A model generated the notes under the pieces. That model had not been told where the DNA came from and did not search any database. It saw nothing but the letters and a program-made list of their open reading frames with translations. From Flavobacterium crocinum (GTDB lineage: Bacteria; Bacteroidota; Bacteroidia; Flavobacteriales; Flavobacteriaceae): 64,000 bases of DNA. The DNA lies in NCBI RefSeq assembly GCF_003122385.1, contig NZ_CP029255.1, forward strand, positions 124,001 to 188,000. The letters are read 5' to 3'. Position 1 is the first letter of the stretch, and each line of letters starts with the position of its first letter. Shown one piece after another: positions 8,144-16,710 of the stretch. The translations under genes and the position numbers were made by a program.

Positions 8144-8557
8144 ATGAAAATCTGCATTATCAACGGACCCAATTTGAATCTTTTAGGAAAACGTGAACCG
8201 GAAGTTTACGGAAGTCAAACTTTTGAAGATTATTTTGAAACGTTGAAAGAAAAATTTCCAAACATTGAACTTTCTTATTATCAAAGTAATATTGAAGGCG
8301 AATTAATTGGAAAAATTCAGGAAGTTGGTTTTTCGTTTGATGGAATTATTTTAAATGCCGGTGCTTATACGCATACTTCTATCGGTTTGGGTGACGCGAT
8401 GAAAGCCGTTACCACTCCGGTTATCGAGGTTCATATTTCCAATACTTATGCTCGTGAAAGTTTCAGACACCAATCCTATTTATCTGGAAATGCAAAAGGT
8501 GTTATTCTAGGCTTTGGACTAAAAAGCTACGAATTGGCGATTCAATCTTTTTTATAA
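8144..8557 (+). CDS. aroQ: Type II 3-dehydroquinate dehydratase
   Basis: The 137-residue protein is a complete type II dehydroquinase, the dodecameric cytoplasmic enzyme that converts 3-dehydroquinate to 3-dehydroshikimate in the shikimate pathway. The N-terminus is INGPNLNLLGKREP followed by the catalytic Tyr in EVYGSQTF. YYQSNIEGELI and GIILNAGAYTHTS form the substrate site. EVHISNTYARESFRHQS carries the catalytic His and substrate-binding Arg. Length is typical. It stands alone after the barrel array; xerD, often its neighbour in relatives, lies 3.4 kb away. Confidence 0.96.
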   Translation: MKICIINGPNLNLLGKREPEVYGSQTFEDYFETLKEKFPNIELSYYQSNIEGELIGKIQEVGFSFDGIILNAGAYTHTSIGLGDAMKAVTTPVIEVHISNTYARESFRHQSYLSGNAKGVILGFGLKSYELAIQSFL

Positions 8558-8560
8558 ATA

Positions 8561-8628
8561 TTGTCTCTTTGAGCGAAGTCGAAGGACTTATCCACTGTGA
8601 AAAGCTTCGACTTCGCTCAGCCTGACAA
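8561..8628. repeat. REP-like palindrome (TGAGCGAAGTCGAAG type)
   Basis: TGAGCGAAGTCGAAG (8570-8584) is perfectly complementary to CTTCGACTTCGCTCA (8605-8619), and outer TTGTC/GACAA arms extend the hairpin. This element is familiar as a dispersed intergenic repeat in Flavobacterium genomes. Here it probably also ends aroQ transcription, although it lacks a clear T-run. Confidence 0.75.
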
Positions 8629-8723
8629 TCGAATTTTTATAGCTAAACAATAGAACTCTACAATTCATTAATACACTTATTTTAATTTAACAAATTATTA
8701 ATAAGCTCGTTTTTAAGTTATTC

Positions 8724-8731
8724 TATTTTTG
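8724..8731 (+). promoter_or_regulatory. -7 promoter box of the DUF5686 gene
   Basis: TATTTTTG matches TAnnTTTG and lies 17 bases before the ATG at 8749, implying a very short leader. No TTG is seen at the -33 position. Confidence 0.5.
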
Positions 8732-8748
8732 TAAGAGAAACCACTTAC

Positions 8749-11238
8749 ATGAGAAACTTTACATTATTTGCCTTTTTATTATTTTCAATTTCTACTTTCG
8801 CCCAAATCAAAGGAACTGTTACCGATGAAAAGGGAAATCCGTTACCTTTTGTTTCTATTTTTGAAGAAGGAACTTACCGCGGAACGACTTCAAACGAGCA
8901 GGGACAATATCAGCTTCAGGTAAAAGAAATCGGTAAAAATCGAATTGTTTTTCAATATTTAGGTTTTAAAACTCAGAAAATTACAATTTCTCCTGATTCC
9001 AAAATTATTACTTTAGATGTAAAACTAATTGAGGAAAGTTTTGCTTTAAATGAAGTTGTTATTGATCCTAAAAACAATCCGGCCAATGCCATTATAAAAA
9101 ATGCTATTGCCAACAAAAAGGAAAACTCAGATAAAACGGCAAGATTTACTGCCGATTTTTATTCGAAGGGGATGTTTAAAGTAAAAGATCTTCCTAAAAA
9201 AATACTGGGTCAAAAAGTCGATCTTGGACCAGATATGGCTTCTAACCTTGATTCTACAGGATCTGGAATTTTATACCTCTCCGAAACTGTTTCTAAAATT
9301 ACTTTCGAAAAACCATTCAAATTAAAGGAGAGAATCATTGCTTCTAAAATTTCCGGAAACAATCGGGGCTACAGCTACAACACAGCAGCATTATCTACTT
9401 ATGACTTTTATGATAATACCTTAGATTTTGACGTTAAAATGATTTCTCCGATTGCAGATAATGCTTTCAACTATTACAAATACAAATTGGAGGGAAGTTT
9501 TTACGACGACAATAAAAACCAGATTTATAAAATAAAAATTATTCCAAAACGAGATAAAGAACCTGTTTTTGAAGGCTATATTTATATTGTTGATGATAGT
9601 TTTGCGATTTATGCCATTGATTTAGATATTAAGGGCTACCGAATGAAAAATGAGTTTACCGAAACTATGTCTTTAACACAGAGTTTCAGTTATAATGCGA
9701 AGAATAAAATCTGGTCCAAAAATGCACAGACACTTTCTTTTACTGCGGGTATTTTTGGAATAAAATTTAACGGTAAGTTCAATTATGTTTATTCGAATTA
9801 TGAATTTCCATCTTCTTTTGAAAAGAAAACTTTTGGAAACGAAATTGTTTCTTTTGAGGCCAATGCCAATAAAAAAGATAATGCCTTTTGGAATGAAATC
9901 CGCCCTATTCCGCTAACAATAGAAGAAAGTAATGATTACACGAAGAAAGACAGTCTTCTCACCATTAGAACCTCAAAAAAATATACCGACTCTGTAGATG
10001 CTAAAAGCAACAAATTTAAGGTTTGGGATATTTTAATGGGTTACGATTATAAAAACACTTTTAAAAAACATTATTTTAATTATGACGGCTTATTGAATAT
10101 TGCTTCTTTAAGTTTCAATACTGTTCAGGGATTCAACTTAGATACCGGTTTCTCATTTAGAAAAGAAAATGAAGAAAAAGGAAAATCTACTTCTATTGGT
10201 ACAACATTTAATTATGGTTTTTCAGATGAGCGTTTTAGGGCAACCGGATATTTCTCTCATAAGTTCAACAATATAAATTATGCCACAATTGGAGCTTCGG
10301 GCGGGACGAAAGTTGCTCAGTTCAATAGTGGCGAACCCATTACAAAACTGGTCAATTCAGTAAGTTCTTTATTTTTTAAAGATAATTATATGAAATTGTA
10401 CAATCTGGAATATGCTCAGGTTAATTATTCTCAGAATGTTTTAAACGGAGTTAATCTTTACGGAAAAGTGGCTTACGAACAACGAAAACCTCTTTTTAAC
10501 ACCACTGATTATTCTTTCTTTAAAAGAGACGATTTGTATTCTTCTAACAATCCTCTTGATCCAAATGATTTTACGAATGCTCCATTTGAACAGCACCATT
10601 TGTTTAAAACAGCCATAAATGCGCGAATTAATTTTGGAAACAAATACATTTCAAGACCTGACGGAAGATACAATTTCACAGATGACAGATATCCTACTGT
10701 AATGTTAGGTTTTGAAAAAGCTTTTGCCGCCAGTGAAAAGAAATATGAATTTGAGAGAATAGGCGCTGCCGTACAATATGATTTGAATTTAAACAACAAA
10801 GGTACTTTGGGAATGAATTTCAGAGCCGGAAAATTCTTTAATGCCGAAAATATCGCTTTTATTGATTACAGACATTTTAACGGAAATCAAACCCATATTG
10901 GAACCACTGGTCGTTATTTAAACGTTTTCAATTTAATGCCATATTACACCAACAGCACAAATGACCGTTATTTTGAAATGCATCTGGAACATAATGACAA
11001 CGGATATGTTATGAATAAGATTCCGTTATTAAATCTTCTAAAATCGACTATGAATCTTGGGTTTCATTCGTTGGCCATTCCTGACAGAAAACCCTATACA
11101 GAATTCACGGTTGGTCTAGACAATTTAGGTTTTGGCAAATTCAAATTATTCCGTGTAGATTATGTGCATTCTTACCAGGGCGGCATTCAGCAAAACGGAG
11201 TTGTGTTTGGATTGAAGATTTTGAATGCGTTAGACTAG
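8749..11238 (+). CDS. DUF5686 outer-membrane protein with carboxypeptidase-regulatory-like domain
   Basis: An 829-residue secreted protein. After the signal peptide (MRNFTLFAFLLFSISTFAQ) comes a carboxypeptidase-regulatory-like beta-sandwich (about 20-105, starting IKGTVTDEKGNPLPFVSI), the N-terminal domain common on Bacteroidota surface proteins. The rest matches the long DUF5686 region in length and texture, with many aromatic beta strands and a C-terminal segment ending GVVFGLKILNALD, consistent with an outer-membrane barrel. No TonB plug domain is seen. Substrate and role are unknown. It has its own promoter box and terminator, so it is probably monocistronic. Confidence 0.85.
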   Translation: MRNFTLFAFLLFSISTFAQIKGTVTDEKGNPLPFVSIFEEGTYRGTTSNEQGQYQLQVKEIGKNRIVFQYLGFKTQKITISPDSKIITLDVKLIEESFALNEVVIDPKNNPANAIIKNAIANKKENSDKTARFTADFYSKGMFKVKDLPKKILGQKVDLGPDMASNLDSTGSGILYLSETVSKITFEKPFKLKERIIASKISGNNRGYSYNTAALSTYDFYDNTLDFDVKMISPIADNAFNYYKYKLEGSFYDDNKNQIYKIKIIPKRDKEPVFEGYIYIVDDSFAIYAIDLDIKGYRMKNEFTETMSLTQSFSYNAKNKIWSKNAQTLSFTAGIFGIKFNGKFNYVYSNYEFPSSFEKKTFGNEIVSFEANANKKDNAFWNEIRPIPLTIEESNDYTKKDSLLTIRTSKKYTDSVDAKSNKFKVWDILMGYDYKNTFKKHYFNYDGLLNIASLSFNTVQGFNLDTGFSFRKENEEKGKSTSIGTTFNYGFSDERFRATGYFSHKFNNINYATIGASGGTKVAQFNSGEPITKLVNSVSSLFFKDNYMKLYNLEYAQVNYSQNVLNGVNLYGKVAYEQRKPLFNTTDYSFFKRDDLYSSNNPLDPNDFTNAPFEQHHLFKTAINARINFGNKYISRPDGRYNFTDDRYPTVMLGFEKAFAASEKKYEFERIGAAVQYDLNLNNKGTLGMNFRAGKFFNAENIAFIDYRHFNGNQTHIGTTGRYLNVFNLMPYYTNSTNDRYFEMHLEHNDNGYVMNKIPLLNLLKSTMNLGFHSLAIPDRKPYTEFTVGLDNLGFGKFKLFRVDYVHSYQGGIQQNGVVFGLKILNALD

Positions 11239-11330
11239 GCACAAAGGTGCAGAGGAACAAAGGTTCAAAGGAAAAGTGTGAATACTGTAAAAATGTTTCT
11301 ACTATATTAAAAATGACAAACATGCATAAA

Positions 11331-11367
11331 AAATCCGTTTATTCTTATAGAGTAAACGGATTTTTTT
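11331..11367. terminator. Bidirectional terminator between the DUF5686 and CDF genes
   Basis: AATCCGTTTA and TAAACGGATT pair around a short loop, with an A-run on the left and a T-run on the right. It serves the two convergent genes. Just upstream (11239-11275) are several CAAAGG direct repeats with no clear role. Confidence 0.82.
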
Positions 11368-11441
11368 ATTTTAAACTTTGCAAAGAAATTTAGATTTTGC
11401 AAAAACTTTATGCCTTTAAAATTTTACAACTTTGAAACTCT

Positions 11442-12320
11442 CTAACAATTATAATCATCTGGTTCAACATGAATTAATACATGTCCTAATTCAGGATTTT
11501 TTTCTCTCAATGTATCTTTCAGTTTATGTGCTAAATCATGTCCTTCTTTAACAGATATCTTTGCTGAAACAATAGCATGGAGATCGACATGATACTTCAT
11601 TCCAGCTTTGCGGATAAAACATTTTTCAGTCCCCAAAATCCCAGGAACAGTAAGAGCCACAACACGAATCTCTTCAACCAAATCCTCATTCAAATTTTCA
11701 TCCATAATTTCGCCAAGTGCTGGTCTGAAAATTTTATAACTGTTATATAAAATAAAAAACGCTGCAAAAAGAGCAGCCCAGTCATCTGCTGATTCGTAAC
11801 CTTTTCCCATAATCAAGGCTATCGAAATTCCGATAAAAGCGGCAACAGAAGTTATGGCATCGCTCCTATGATGCCATGCATCAGCGGCCAAAGAAGAACT
11901 ATTGGTTTGTTTGCTTCTTTTCATTACCAGACGAAAAGAATATTCTTTCCAGATAATAATAGCCCCTAAGACATATAATGTCCAGGATTTTGGCAAATCG
12001 TGCGAAGTTCCAATATTAGCAATACTTTCGTATCCAATAATAGTAGCCGAAGTAATTAAAAAACCAACCACCAGGAAAGTAATCAGAGGCTCTGCACGAC
12101 CATGACCATACGGATGATTTTCATCGGCTGGTTTATTAGAATACTTGATTCCGAATAAAACCAGACAGGAAGCAAATATATCTGTAGTTGATTCTATTGC
12201 ATCTGCAATCAGGGCATAAGAATTGCCAAAAAAACCTGCCAATCCTTTTATCAAGGCCAGGCAGGTGTTTCCTATTATACTAAAAATAGTAGCTTTTACA
12301 GCTTTTTGTTCGTTTGTCAT
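11442..12320 (-). CDS. Cation diffusion facilitator family transporter
   Basis: A 292-residue inner-membrane protein of the CDF family, which exports divalent metals such as Zn, Fe or Mn in exchange for protons. About six membrane segments fill residues 10-205. The metal-site motifs are visible: ADAIESTTD near the first Asp, HPYGHGRAEP between helices, and the HxxxD of AWHHRSDAITS. The cytoplasmic C-terminal domain (about 210-292) is His-rich and ends HVLIHVEPDDYNC. Length is typical. The metal cannot be told from motifs alone. It is followed by murA in the opposite direction of an intergenic palindrome. Confidence 0.92.
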   Translation of the reverse strand: MTNEQKAVKATIFSIIGNTCLALIKGLAGFFGNSYALIADAIESTTDIFASCLVLFGIKYSNKPADENHPYGHGRAEPLITFLVVGFLITSATIIGYESIANIGTSHDLPKSWTLYVLGAIIIWKEYSFRLVMKRSKQTNSSSLAADAWHHRSDAITSVAAFIGISIALIMGKGYESADDWAALFAAFFILYNSYKIFRPALGEIMDENLNEDLVEEIRVVALTVPGILGTEKCFIRKAGMKYHVDLHAIVSAKISVKEGHDLAHKLKDTLREKNPELGHVLIHVEPDDYNC

Positions 12321-12342
12321 TTAACGAATATTATTTTTTTTC

Positions 12343-12457
12343 GCCACGAATTACACAAATTACACGAAGATTAACTTTGTGTTTTATTTCACTAATTTTT
12401 TAAAATTAAATTTGTGCAATTGAATTTCAAAAAATAAAAATTAGTGCAATTCGTGGC
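12343..12457. repeat. Long imperfect palindrome, GCCACGAATT family
   Basis: GCCACGAATTACAC (12343-12356) pairs with GTGCAATTCGTGGC (12444-12457) with one mismatch, and inner A/T-rich arms continue the complementarity. A second, more diverged member lies at 15001-15144. It fills the gap between the CDF gene and murA. Confidence 0.75.
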
Positions 12458-12466
12458 TATAACTTT

Positions 12467-13780
12467 TTAAGCTCTTACGATTTTTGCGCCGATTGCTCTT
12501 AAACGCTCGTCAATACGCTCGTATCCACGGTCGATTTGCTCGATATTCTGGATTGTACTCGTCCCTTTTGCAGAAAGCGCCGCAATCAATAATGAGATTC
12601 CCGCACGAATATCAGGAGAAGACATTGTAGTTGCTTTCAACTGAGATTCGAAATTATGCCCCATAACCACAGCTCTGTGCGGATCACATAACATAATTTT
12701 TGCTCCCATATCAATTAATTTATCCACGAAGAATAAACGGCTTTCGAACATTTTTTGGTGAATCAAAACATCTCCTTTTGCTTGCGTTGCCACCACTAAA
12801 ACGATACTTAATAAGTCAGGGGTAAATCCTGGCCATGGAGCATCGGCAATAGTTAAGATAGAACCGTCAATATCTGTTTTTACTTCATATCCGTCTTTGT
12901 GAGCCGGGATATAAATATCATCATTACGTTTCTCAACAGTAATTCCCAGTTTTCTAAAAGTGTTTGGAATCAAACCTAAATTCTCCCAGCTTACATTTTT
13001 GATTGTGATTTCGCTTTTTGTCATAGCCGCAAGACCAATCCAAGAACCAATTTCGATCATATCAGGAAGAATTCTGTGCTCGCATCCTCCAAGGCTTTCA
13101 ACACCTTCGATAGTTAATAAATTAGAACCAACTCCTGTGATTTTAGCTCCCATAGAGTTTAGCATTTTACATAACTGTTGTAAGTAAGGCTCACAGGCAG
13201 CGTTGTAAACTGTAGTTGTTCCTTTTGCTAAAACTGCAGCCATTACAATATTTGCAGTTCCGGTTACAGAAGCTTCATCAAGAAGCATATCTGTTCCTTT
13301 AAGACCTCCCTCAGGAGTTTCTACTCCGTAAAAATGATCCTCTCTGTTGTATCTGAATTTTGCTCCAAGGTTAATAAAACCTTCAAAGTGTGTATCTAAT
13401 CTACGACGACCAATTTTATCTCCTCCTGGTTTTGGAATATATCCTTTTCCGAAACGAGCTAAAAGCGGTCCAACAATCATAATAGAACCACGAAGCGCTC
13501 CACCTTCTTTTTTGAAAGCTTCAGTTTCTAAATATCCAACATTAACCTCATCTGCCTGAAAAGTGATTGATCCAGGTTCGTTACGTTGAATTTTCACCCC
13601 TAAATTCCCCAACAAAGTGATTAATTTATTGATGTCTATAATATCAGGAATGTTATTAATTTTTACTTTCTCTCCTGTCAGCAGCACGGCACATAAAATT
13701 TGTAATGCCTCATTCTTTGCTCCCTGCGGAGTGATTTCTCCTTTTAAAGGAATTCCTCCTTCGATTTTAAAAATTCCCAT
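12467..13780 (-). CDS. murA: UDP-N-acetylglucosamine 1-carboxyvinyltransferase (MurA) with Asp in place of the fosfomycin-target Cys
   Basis: The 437-residue enzyme catalyses the first committed step of peptidoglycan synthesis, transferring enolpyruvate from PEP to UDP-GlcNAc. The EPT fold is complete, with QGAKNEALQILCA at the N-terminus, GGALRGSIMIVGPLLARFG, and the catalytic loop at PKPGGDKIGRRRLDTH. In E. coli the loop reads PGG-Cys with Cys115 as the general acid and fosfomycin target; here the aligned residue is Asp121 (codon 13418-13420). Asp at this site keeps activity and confers intrinsic fosfomycin resistance in other bacteria. The gene ends the DUF493-DUF4290-murA run, about 100 bases after DUF4290. 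Confidence 0.96.
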   Translation of the reverse strand: MGIFKIEGGIPLKGEITPQGAKNEALQILCAVLLTGEKVKINNIPDIIDINKLITLLGNLGVKIQRNEPGSITFQADEVNVGYLETEAFKKEGGALRGSIMIVGPLLARFGKGYIPKPGGDKIGRRRLDTHFEGFINLGAKFRYNREDHFYGVETPEGGLKGTDMLLDEASVTGTANIVMAAVLAKGTTTVYNAACEPYLQQLCKMLNSMGAKITGVGSNLLTIEGVESLGGCEHRILPDMIEIGSWIGLAAMTKSEITIKNVSWENLGLIPNTFRKLGITVEKRNDDIYIPAHKDGYEVKTDIDGSILTIADAPWPGFTPDLLSIVLVVATQAKGDVLIHQKMFESRLFFVDKLIDMGAKIMLCDPHRAVVMGHNFESQLKATTMSSPDIRAGISLLIAALSAKGTSTIQNIEQIDRGYERIDERLRAIGAKIVRA

Positions 13781-13844
13781 AGATTTCTTTTAGGTTCTTT
13801 CAAAGTTTCTAAGATTCTGAGACCCTAAGGTCCTAAGTAAAAAA

Positions 13845-13876
13845 CTTAGCAACTTAGTATCTTAGCAACTTAGCAA
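13845..13876. repeat. CTTAGCAA octamer tandem repeat
   Basis: Four near-identical octamers (CTTAGCAA, CTTAGTAT, CTTAGCAA, CTTAGCAA) lie head to tail in the gap between DUF4290 and murA. Related CTAAG-containing words occur just to the left (13811-13840). Because both genes are on the minus strand, the array is in the presumed polycistronic mRNA just upstream of murA. Confidence 0.6.
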
Positions 13877-13881
13877 CTCTT

Positions 13882-14604
13882 TTACTTTTGATTATTGTTT
13901 TTTTGAAAATTCTTTTTTTGTCCGCCTTTGTTGTTATTCTTGTTATTCTGAGCTTTTGGCTGTATTCCGGAAGCTGTTTTATTCGACATGCGCTTATTGG
14001 TACGCATTAAATCAGTTGTATTTAATAACTCCTCTGTGCTGTGCAGTAAGTTTATTTTTCCTCCTGATAATTCGTATAAATGCTCAAAAATCACATCATC
14101 TTTTACCGTGTCTTTGTTCCAGCTCAGGAAAGACTTTTTCATGTGGTTGGCAATTACCATTACCAAAGCATTTTTCATTTCGCCTTCTTCCCATTTATTG
14201 GCAACATCAATCATGTATTTGATGTTATTTCCATAAAATCTGTATTTTGGAAAGTTCTGTGGATATTGCAAAATCTCCGGTTTTAACTGCAAAACGTCTC
14301 TTGACGGAATTGGGTATGGCGACTCAACATTCAGTTTGAAATCTGACATAATAAAAAGCTGATCCCAAAGTTTATGCTGAAAATCCGGCACATCACGCAA
14401 ATGCGGGTTTAGACTTCCCATAACCTGAATGATATATTTTGCCGCTTTGTTACGCGTTTCATCATCTTCGATTGCAGTAGCCTGATCTATCAGTTTTTGT
14501 AAATGACGACCATACTCCGGAATAATTAAGCGTTGTCTTTCAGAATTGTATTCTAAGTTATAAACAACGTCACTTGCGGCTTCTCTTTTATATTTTTCGA
14601 TCAT
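13882..14604 (-). CDS. DUF4290 domain-containing protein
   Basis: A 240-residue cytoplasmic protein with no signal peptide or membrane segment. The conserved part (about 1-205) is helical and rich in aromatic and charged residues (YGRHLQKLIDQA, MGSLNPHLRDVPDFQHKLWDQLF). The last 30 residues are a low-complexity basic tail of Asn, Lys, Gly and Gln, of the kind that can bind nucleic acid. It is placed between DUF493 and murA, an arrangement conserved in Bacteroidota as far as I know. Function is unknown. Confidence 0.85.
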   Translation of the reverse strand: MIEKYKREAASDVVYNLEYNSERQRLIIPEYGRHLQKLIDQATAIEDDETRNKAAKYIIQVMGSLNPHLRDVPDFQHKLWDQLFIMSDFKLNVESPYPIPSRDVLQLKPEILQYPQNFPKYRFYGNNIKYMIDVANKWEEGEMKNALVMVIANHMKKSFLSWNKDTVKDDVIFEHLYELSGGKINLLHSTEELLNTTDLMRTNKRMSNKTASGIQPKAQNNKNNNKGGQKKNFQKNNNQK

Positions 14605-14607
14605 AAG

Positions 14608-14904
14608 TTATAATGAAACTATACCTTCAATTGTAGAAACTTCTTTGTATTTACTGATCACATCATCTGAGCTGTGCATCGTAACATCTATAGAAACACT
14701 GGTAAATTTACCTGTTTTCGATTTTGTTGTTTTAATAACTGCCCCCATTCGATCAAAAGCTTTTTCAACGCGCTCTACATTATCGGCTACAGAAGGTACA
14801 ATAAATTTGTATAAATATTCTGCTGGCCAAGTGTTTGCGTTATCAAGCTCTAATTTTAATCTTTCGTAAAATTCGGCTGTATTTTTTTCGTTATCGTTCT
14901 CCAT
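14608..14904 (-). CDS. DUF493 (YbeD-like) family protein
   Basis: A 98-residue protein of the DUF493 family, small ACT-like alpha/beta domains. Landmarks are WPAEYLYKFIVPS near the start, the central KAFDRMGAVI, and KFTSVSIDVTMHSSDDVISKYKEVSTIEGIVSL at the end, broken here only by family-typical residues. It probably has a regulatory ligand-binding role, unproven. It is first in the DUF493-DUF4290-murA run, with 3 bases before the next ATG. Confidence 0.85.
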   Translation of the reverse strand: MENDNEKNTAEFYERLKLELDNANTWPAEYLYKFIVPSVADNVERVEKAFDRMGAVIKTTKSKTGKFTSVSIDVTMHSSDDVISKYKEVSTIEGIVSL

Positions 14905-15000
14905 TCGTAATTAAAAATAAACGCAAATATACGGTTTTGATTTCAGATTTCAGAGTTTAGATTTTAGATTTTTTGACTCTAAAAATGAGTCTATTTTTTT

Positions 15001-15144
15001 GCCACAAATTACACTAATTAACACAAATTATTCATTCCTAAAATTCAATTTCCTTAATTTTAATTAACTTGGCAAATCAAAAAACAAAAATTAGCGAAAA
15101 TTTGTGAAATTGCTTCGCCTGTTCACTCTCGTTCGAGTCGTGGC
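15001..15144. repeat. Diverged GCCACGAATT-family palindrome with inserted block
   Basis: The left arm GCCACAAATTACAC (15001-15014) resembles the arm at 12343. The right side has AATTAGCGAAAATTTGTG and then a block (about 15108-15137, TTGCTTCGCCTGTTCAC...) before the closing GTCGTGGC. It looks like the same element with about 30 extra bases in one arm. It lies in the leader of the esterase gene. Confidence 0.6.
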
Positions 15145-15184
15145 AGAAAAACTTTTCGACTTTGCGAGATTAAAATACATTACA

Positions 15185-16096
15185 ATGAAAAAAATCCTTT
15201 TACTTTTTATCGTCCTAATATTCAACAATATCCAAGCACAAGAAGTCAAAACGCTGACTTATTTCCAAAATGACACTTTAAAACTGGATTTAGATTTATA
15301 CATGCCAAAGAAAAAAGCTGGCGAAAAAATCCCTCTAATTATGTTTGCTTTCGGCGGAGGATTTTCCGGTGGAGAACGTACAAGCGAAAAAGATTTTGGA
15401 AAATTCATGGCGCAAAACGGTTATGCGGTTGCAAGCATTTCGTACAGTTTATACATGAAAGGAAAAGATTTTGGTTGTAAAGGAACTTTGACCGAAAAAA
15501 TAAAAGCCATTCAAATTGGTGTGAGCGATATGTGGCAGGCAACTGCTTTTTTAGTCGAAAATGCAGATAAATATAATCTTGATACTTCAAAAATCTTTAT
15601 TTCCGGAATTAGTGCGGGAGCCGAAATTGGTTTCCATGCTTCATTTTGGGATTATAAACTGATGAATCTTTACAAAAGTAATTTGCCTGAAAACTTTACA
15701 TACAAAGGATTTATTGGAGGTTCCGGTGCTATTCAGGATATTAATTTGATTACAAAAGAAAAAGCGATTCCGATGTTATTGGCACATGGAAGCAATGATG
15801 ACACAGTTCCGTATGCTGCGGGTTCACATCGTTCTTGTCCAACAAATGCTTCGGGCTGGCTGATTCTTTTTGGTTCTTATTCGGTTTATAACCAAATGAG
15901 AGATTTACATAAAGACATCGAACTCATTACTTTCTGTGGCGGCGGACATGAATTCTCTGGTTACCTTTTTCATGACGGACAGCAATATGTCTTAGATTTC
16001 GTAAATGATGTTTTGAAAGGGAAGAAGTTTGAGTCGCATTTGATTCAGCATTCTAAAAAAGGAAAAGGTTCTGGAAAGTATTCTTTTTGTGAGTAA
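15185..16096 (+). CDS. Secreted alpha/beta hydrolase (esterase-like)
   Basis: A 303-residue protein exported by a Sec signal peptide (MKKILLLFIVLIFNNIQAQ). The start was set there because the longer upstream frame runs through the palindrome at 15001-15144. The alpha/beta hydrolase fold shows an oxyanion-type glycine cluster AFGGGFSGGE, the nucleophile elbow GISAGAEIG, a likely acid Asp in HGSNDDTVPY, and a likely catalytic His in GGGHEFSG. It resembles carboxylesterases that act on small esters or acetylated sugars; the natural substrate is unknown. It is likely periplasmic or secreted. No operon partner is evident. Confidence 0.82.
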   Translation: MKKILLLFIVLIFNNIQAQEVKTLTYFQNDTLKLDLDLYMPKKKAGEKIPLIMFAFGGGFSGGERTSEKDFGKFMAQNGYAVASISYSLYMKGKDFGCKGTLTEKIKAIQIGVSDMWQATAFLVENADKYNLDTSKIFISGISAGAEIGFHASFWDYKLMNLYKSNLPENFTYKGFIGGSGAIQDINLITKEKAIPMLLAHGSNDDTVPYAAGSHRSCPTNASGWLILFGSYSVYNQMRDLHKDIELITFCGGGHEFSGYLFHDGQQYVLDFVNDVLKGKKFESHLIQHSKKGKGSGKYSFCE

Positions 16097-16119
16097 TTTT
16101 TTCAATTCTCATTTAATTT

Positions 16120-16520
16120 CCTGCAAAGTTTCCAAAACCTTGTAGGTATAAAATATATGCAGAACCTAAGGCTCTTTAAATCTTGTACTTTTATTATATC
16201 GACGAATTAAAATTCGTCCCTACAATATTTTTCGAGCCTATGGCTTTTTTTTTATAAGTTCCATCGAAACGAAATAGTATAGAATTAAAAAAAAAAAACG
16301 AAATACCTACAAGGTTTTGAAAACCTTGCAGGAGTTAGTCCCTACAATATTCTTCGAACCTACGGCTCTTTTTTATAAGTTCAATAAGAACGATTTATTT
16401 TGTAGCAACGGATTTCAATCCGTTGTTTTGAATCGACATTTAAAAAGAGTTCCATTGGAACGAAACATATAAAATTGAAAATCGAAATATACCTACAAGG
16501 TTTTCAAAACCTTGCAGGAG
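16120..16520. repeat. Cluster of nested short palindromes (CCTACAAGGTTTT / TTCGARCCTAYGGC / GTTCCATYGGAAC units)
   Basis: This 400-base gap carries no credible gene. It is built from repeated units: ACCTACAAGGTTTT-AAAACCTTGCAGG at 16296-16332 and 16493-16520, with an inverted-order relative at 16121-16146; TTCGAGCCTATGGCT and TTCGAACCTACGGCT followed by TTTTTATAAGTTC near 16229-16262 and 16356-16382; an AATTAAAATTCGTCCC unit; and CAACGGATTTCAATCCGTTG near 16408. Each unit is itself a hairpin. These match the style of dispersed intergenic repeats in Flavobacterium. Confidence 0.7.
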
Positions 16521-16566
16521 ATGGCGCTTCAAAAAATAATTCCAAAAACAAAACCATGCTTCTCCT

Positions 16567-16640
16567 CTAGCCCTGATGGAAGCGGAAATCCTTTTGCTTT
16601 TTTCTTTAAAAAGCAAAAGATTGGAGCGGACAGCAGGAAC
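16567..16640 (+). ncRNA. Candidate structured RNA or repeat, copy A
   Basis: Conserved flanks CTAGCCCTGATGGAAGCGG and AGCGGACAGCAGGAA bracket a variable hairpin (CTTTTGCTTTTTT / AAAAAGCAAAAG). A second copy with the same flanks but a different stem lies on the minus strand at 53957-54038. Conserved single-stranded flanks around a swapped stem suggest selection on structure. It may be the Flavo-1 RNA class, but I cannot confirm this without a covariance search. A 63-codon frame across it is not credible. Confidence 0.55.
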
Positions 16641-16710
16641 CCATGCCTGCTAAAAATGCCAAATCTTTCGCTTCTTATAAATATTCTTTTTAATTACGAA
16701 TAAGTTTAGG

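Noticed and set aside
13956..14286. Several plus-strand frames of 68-88 codons
   Set aside because: They are antisense to the well-supported DUF4290 gene in all three frames, a codon-bias shadow.
16512..16703. 63-codon plus-strand frame
   Set aside because: It runs from a palindrome through the candidate structured RNA and has no protein-like composition.
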